Below the pieces are notes generated by a model, which had not been told where the DNA came from, made no database searches, and worked only from the letters and a program-made list of their open reading frames with translations. 6,887 bases of DNA from Acidobacteriota bacterium (lineage in GTDB: Bacteria; Acidobacteriota; Terriglobia; Bryobacterales; Bryobacteraceae): contig CANIFK010000284.1 in the NCBI GenBank assembly GCA_947466555.1, positions 1-6,887 on the forward strand, in the 5' to 3' direction. Every line of letters starts with the position of its first letter. Positions within the stretch are counted from its first letter, which is position 1. The position numbers and the translations under genes were made by a program. Of this stretch, positions 5,151-6,887 are shown piece after piece.

Positions 5151-5969
5151 TTAGTGGATGCAGAACTGGTTGGCCACCGTGAAGGTGTTGCGGATCCAGT
5201 CGTTGGTGCCGCAGGGCGGAACCAACGTGTCGTCCTGCATGTCCACCGTGTTGAAGACGCTCTTGTTGCCACGCACCAGGTTTTCCTTCGCGTTCGTGGC
5301 CACCCGGATCCCGATCTTCGTCTGCGAAATCTGGTTGAACTTCACGTCGTTGTCGCTGGAGCCGGCGCCGACATAGATGCCAGTCTCATTCGCGTTGGCA
5401 ACCGTGTTGTTGTGGATGCTGTTCTCGTCCGAGTTGTACAGTTCGATGCCGTAGCCGAACTGACGCGAGGGCGGGCCGTTCGGGTTCACCAGCGTCAAAC
5501 GTTCCATCTTCAGGTTGTGGATGTGGTTCTTGTTCGCGTTGAAGATGCCGATGCCGCTACCCACACCGCGGATCTGCAGATCGTGGATGTGCCACCGGGT
5601 ATCGACCGAGGTCGAACCGGGAACGCAGATGCCGACCGCCGAGCCAACACTCGTAATCACGCCGTTCGAAATCTCAACATTCTTCAGCGCCACACAAGCC
5701 GGCCCGGAGGACGAGATGAACGCCGCCGCCACGCCGTTGCCGGTGTAAGTGAAACCCTTCATATCCACCTTCACGCCATCGGCCTGAATGAAGATCGTCG
5801 GAATCTGGCCCTGCGCGAAACAGCTCAGGTTGCCGGTGAACTCATACGTCTCGCCGGCCACATTCAACTTCTGGCCGCACTGCGTAACCGGCGTCGCCGC
5901 CGAAGCGCTCATGCAGAAAAACGCCGCCGCTGCGGGCAGGAAAGCGTTGCGTACAAACTTGGTAAACAT
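5151..5969 (-). CDS. Secreted right-handed parallel beta-helix protein (NosD-like repeats)
   Basis: A 272-residue protein with a signal peptide (MFTKFVRNAF, hydrophobic stretch, then S-A-S-A at 21-24). The Cys at 19 is not in a lipobox. The mature protein opens with CGQKLNVAGETYEF, NLSC and an IQADGVKVDM turn, an entry module shared with other beta-helix proteins. At least four rungs of roughly 22-25 residues follow, with G-I-x-[LVI] strands and N-x-[IV]-x-x-N turns: SGIGIFNANKNHIHNL (138-153), YGIELYNSDENSIHNN (173-188), TGIYVGAGSSDNDVKFN (196-212) and IGIRVATNAKENLVRGN (219-235). This is the PbH1/NosD-type repeat seen in carbohydrate-active and surface proteins. Six mature cysteines (31, 50, 92, 115, 253, 270) allow three disulfides; the CGTNDW...CIH ending caps the helix. 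No catalytic acid pair can be named, so enzyme activity is unproven. A strong ribosome site precedes the ATG. The overlapping 282-codon plus-strand frame is its shadow. Confidence 0.87.
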   Translation of the reverse strand: MFTKFVRNAFLPAAAAFFCMSASAATPVTQCGQKLNVAGETYEFTGNLSCFAQGQIPTIFIQADGVKVDMKGFTYTGNGVAAAFISSSGPACVALKNVEISNGVITSVGSAVGICVPGSTSVDTRWHIHDLQIRGVGSGIGIFNANKNHIHNLKMERLTLVNPNGPPSRQFGYGIELYNSDENSIHNNTVANANETGIYVGAGSSDNDVKFNQISQTKIGIRVATNAKENLVRGNKSVFNTVDMQDDTLVPPCGTNDWIRNTFTVANQFCIH

Positions 5970-5978
5970 AGTGGTGAT

Positions 5979-5984
5979 CTCCTT
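5979..5984 (-). promoter_or_regulatory. Strong Shine-Dalgarno site of the beta-helix gene
   Basis: The minus strand reads AAGGAG (5984-5979), followed by nine bases and the ATG at 5969. The flanking bases (AAGGAGATCACC) extend complementarity to the 16S rRNA 3' end. It fixes the start and is the only strong ribosome site in the window, which suggests high expression of this secreted protein. Confidence 0.8.
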
Positions 5985-5989
5985 GGTCT

Positions 5990-6040
5990 ATTGCTTGTCT
6001 AAGATGTTGTTGGCCTTTGTTTATCGGCCTCACAAGCAAT
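5990..6040 (-). promoter_or_regulatory. Inverted repeat in the leader of the beta-helix gene
   Basis: ATTGCTTGT (5990-5998) and ACAAGCAAT (6032-6040) are exact 9-bp inverted copies separated by 33 bases. Inside the loop, GGCC at 6012-6015 and 6026-6029 can form a second small stem. It lies between the permease stop (6068) and the Shine-Dalgarno site (5984). It could be a stem in the 5' leader, a protein-binding site, or the 3' end of the permease message. It does not match a riboswitch I can name, and there is no T-run for a terminator. Confidence 0.4.
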
Positions 6041-6067
6041 GGCGCAGAGCTCACCGGAAAGTTGTCA

Positions 6068-6887
6068 TCACTCGTCGCGCAAAATTTCGAGCGGCTTCTG
6101 ATCGAGAATTCTGTAGCTCGCGCCCCACCCCGCCAGCATCGCAATCAACGCGCTGCCGAAGATCGCAATCCCGTTCGGCGCCCAGTCGAACTGGAACTTC
6201 GCGTCCAACAGCCGTGTCAACAGCACGTTCGTGAACGCCACCGCCAACAGACTCCCCATCACGCCAGCCACCAACCCCAACAACAAAAACTCCACCGAGA
6301 AAATCGCCGCCACCTTCGCCCGCGTCGCCCCCAGCGTCTTCAGAATCACCACCTCGCGCACCCGCCGCATCCGGCTCCCCGCAATGCTCGAAGCCAGAAT
6401 AATCACCCCTGCCAGAATCGCGAACGCCGAGATAAACCGAACAACCAGCGCCACCTGGTCGATCACCTCCTGCACCCGGTCCAACACGTCGCTCAAGTTG
6501 ATCACCGTGATCGCCGGAAACTTATCGAACGACACTTTCTGCAACTGCGAAATCTGCGCCGCCTTCACACGAATCGCCCCGAAATACAGCATCGGCACGC
6601 TATCCAGCGCCCCCGGCGAAAACACGAACTCCGCGCCCGCGCCCGGCCGAACACTCTCGTTACGATGAATCGCCGCCACCCGCGCATAGATCCGCCGGCC
6701 CGATAGTTCCCACTCCGTCAACGATCCCACCCGCAAATGCAGCAGCCCCGCCGGCTCGGCCAGCACCGAAACCTGCGGCTCCTTCGGCGTCCCGGCCCCC
6801 CACCACTTGCCCTCCACAACCTGCGTCTGCGGCGGCATCTCGCGCGACCACGTCACCGTCCGCGCCCGCAAAAACCGCTTCGCCGGA
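6068..6887 (-). CDS. ABC-transporter permease, YbbP-like (FtsX/MacB superfamily), C-terminal part
   Basis: The frame is open to the right edge and gives 272 residues ending ILRDE; the N-terminus lies outside, and a TTG at 6871 should not be taken as a start. The first part (VTWSREMPPQTQVVEGKWW, then a beta-rich region up to about residue 125 counted from 6871) is the extracytoplasmic domain. An FtsX domain follows with three membrane segments at about 141-164, 188-213 and 234-252. The cytoplasmic turn RMRRVREVVILKTLGATR between the first two is the FtsX-family signature that contacts the ATPase, and DQKPLEILRDE is the usual C-terminal tail. GKWW followed by the REVVILKTLGA turn resembles YbbP (COG3127), a permease of about 800 residues paired with the YbbA ATPase, possibly in export of lipid or envelope material; the substrate is unknown. 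An ATPase gene would be expected further right. LolC/E-type permeases are the alternative. Confidence 0.85.
   Translation of the reverse strand, partial: PAKRFLRARTVTWSREMPPQTQVVEGKWWGAGTPKEPQVSVLAEPAGLLHLRVGSLTEWELSGRRIYARVAAIHRNESVRPGAGAEFVFSPGALDSVPMLYFGAIRVKAAQISQLQKVSFDKFPAITVINLSDVLDRVQEVIDQVALVVRFISAFAILAGVIILASSIAGSRMRRVREVVILKTLGATRAKVAAIFSVEFLLLGLVAGVMGSLLAVAFTNVLLTRLLDAKFQFDWAPNGIAIFGSALIAMLAGWGASYRILDQKPLEILRDE

Noticed and set aside
5154..6002. 282-codon plus-strand frame, longer than the beta-helix gene it opposes
   Set aside because: Despite its length it is rich in V, R, D and H without fold signals, while the minus-strand frame has a signal peptide, beta-helix rungs and a strong ribosome site.
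5990..6040. Cyclic-di-GMP (GEMM) riboswitch before the beta-helix gene
   Set aside because: The spacing and conserved core bases of that class are not present; only a simple inverted repeat is seen.
6017..6706. 229-codon plus-strand frame opposite the permease
   Set aside because: Its product is dominated by R, H, P, Q and N, typical of a shadow of a C-rich gene. The permease frame has clear membrane segments.

Overview
This is a GC-rich bacterial window with seven protein genes and almost no non-coding space. The gene set suggests Acidobacteriota, most likely a Bryobacterales / Solibacter-like soil bacterium. The pointers are a secreted propeller protein whose leader ends in L-P-A-Q, a large FtsX-type permease, a MerR-HTH/TPR fusion protein, and a ribbon-helix-helix/PIN toxin-antitoxin pair. 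That placement is inference from gene style; there is no rRNA or marker gene here to prove it.

Layout, left to right. Positions 1-942 (minus) hold the 5' two-thirds or more of a secreted beta-propeller protein that runs off the left edge. Positions 962-2449 (minus) are a RecQ-family helicase that has the zinc-binding and HRDC regions but no winged-helix domain between them. Positions 2456-3352 (minus) are a MerR-type HTH plus four TPRs, placed 6 bp upstream of recQ and in the same frame. A 73-bp spacer carries a candidate promoter and three DnaA-box-like motifs. Positions 3426-4445 (minus) are a ThiF/MoeB/HesA E1-like adenylyltransferase with the C-terminal domain known from Bacillus-type ThiF.

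Two genes on the plus strand interrupt this minus-strand series: a ribbon-helix-helix antitoxin (4506-4733) overlapping a PIN-domain, VapC-like toxin (4720-5145). A tandem palindromic element, the likely autoregulatory operator, lies just upstream in the gap shared with the divergent ThiF-like gene. The toxin gene converges on a secreted right-handed beta-helix protein (5151-5969, minus) with only 5 bp between stop codons. The right end (6068-6887, minus) is the C-terminal part of a YbbP-like (COG3127) ABC-transporter permease.

Functional links: HTH-TPR and recQ are very probably co-transcribed and translationally coupled, and the secreted propeller gene 19 bp beyond recQ may share the transcript. 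The toxin-antitoxin pair is a self-contained module. I see no CRISPR array, RNA gene, insertion sequence or phage gene. The closest things to something new are the in-frame HTH-TPR/RecQ junction with its DnaA-box-like upstream region, and the operator architecture between the ThiF-like gene and the toxin-antitoxin pair.
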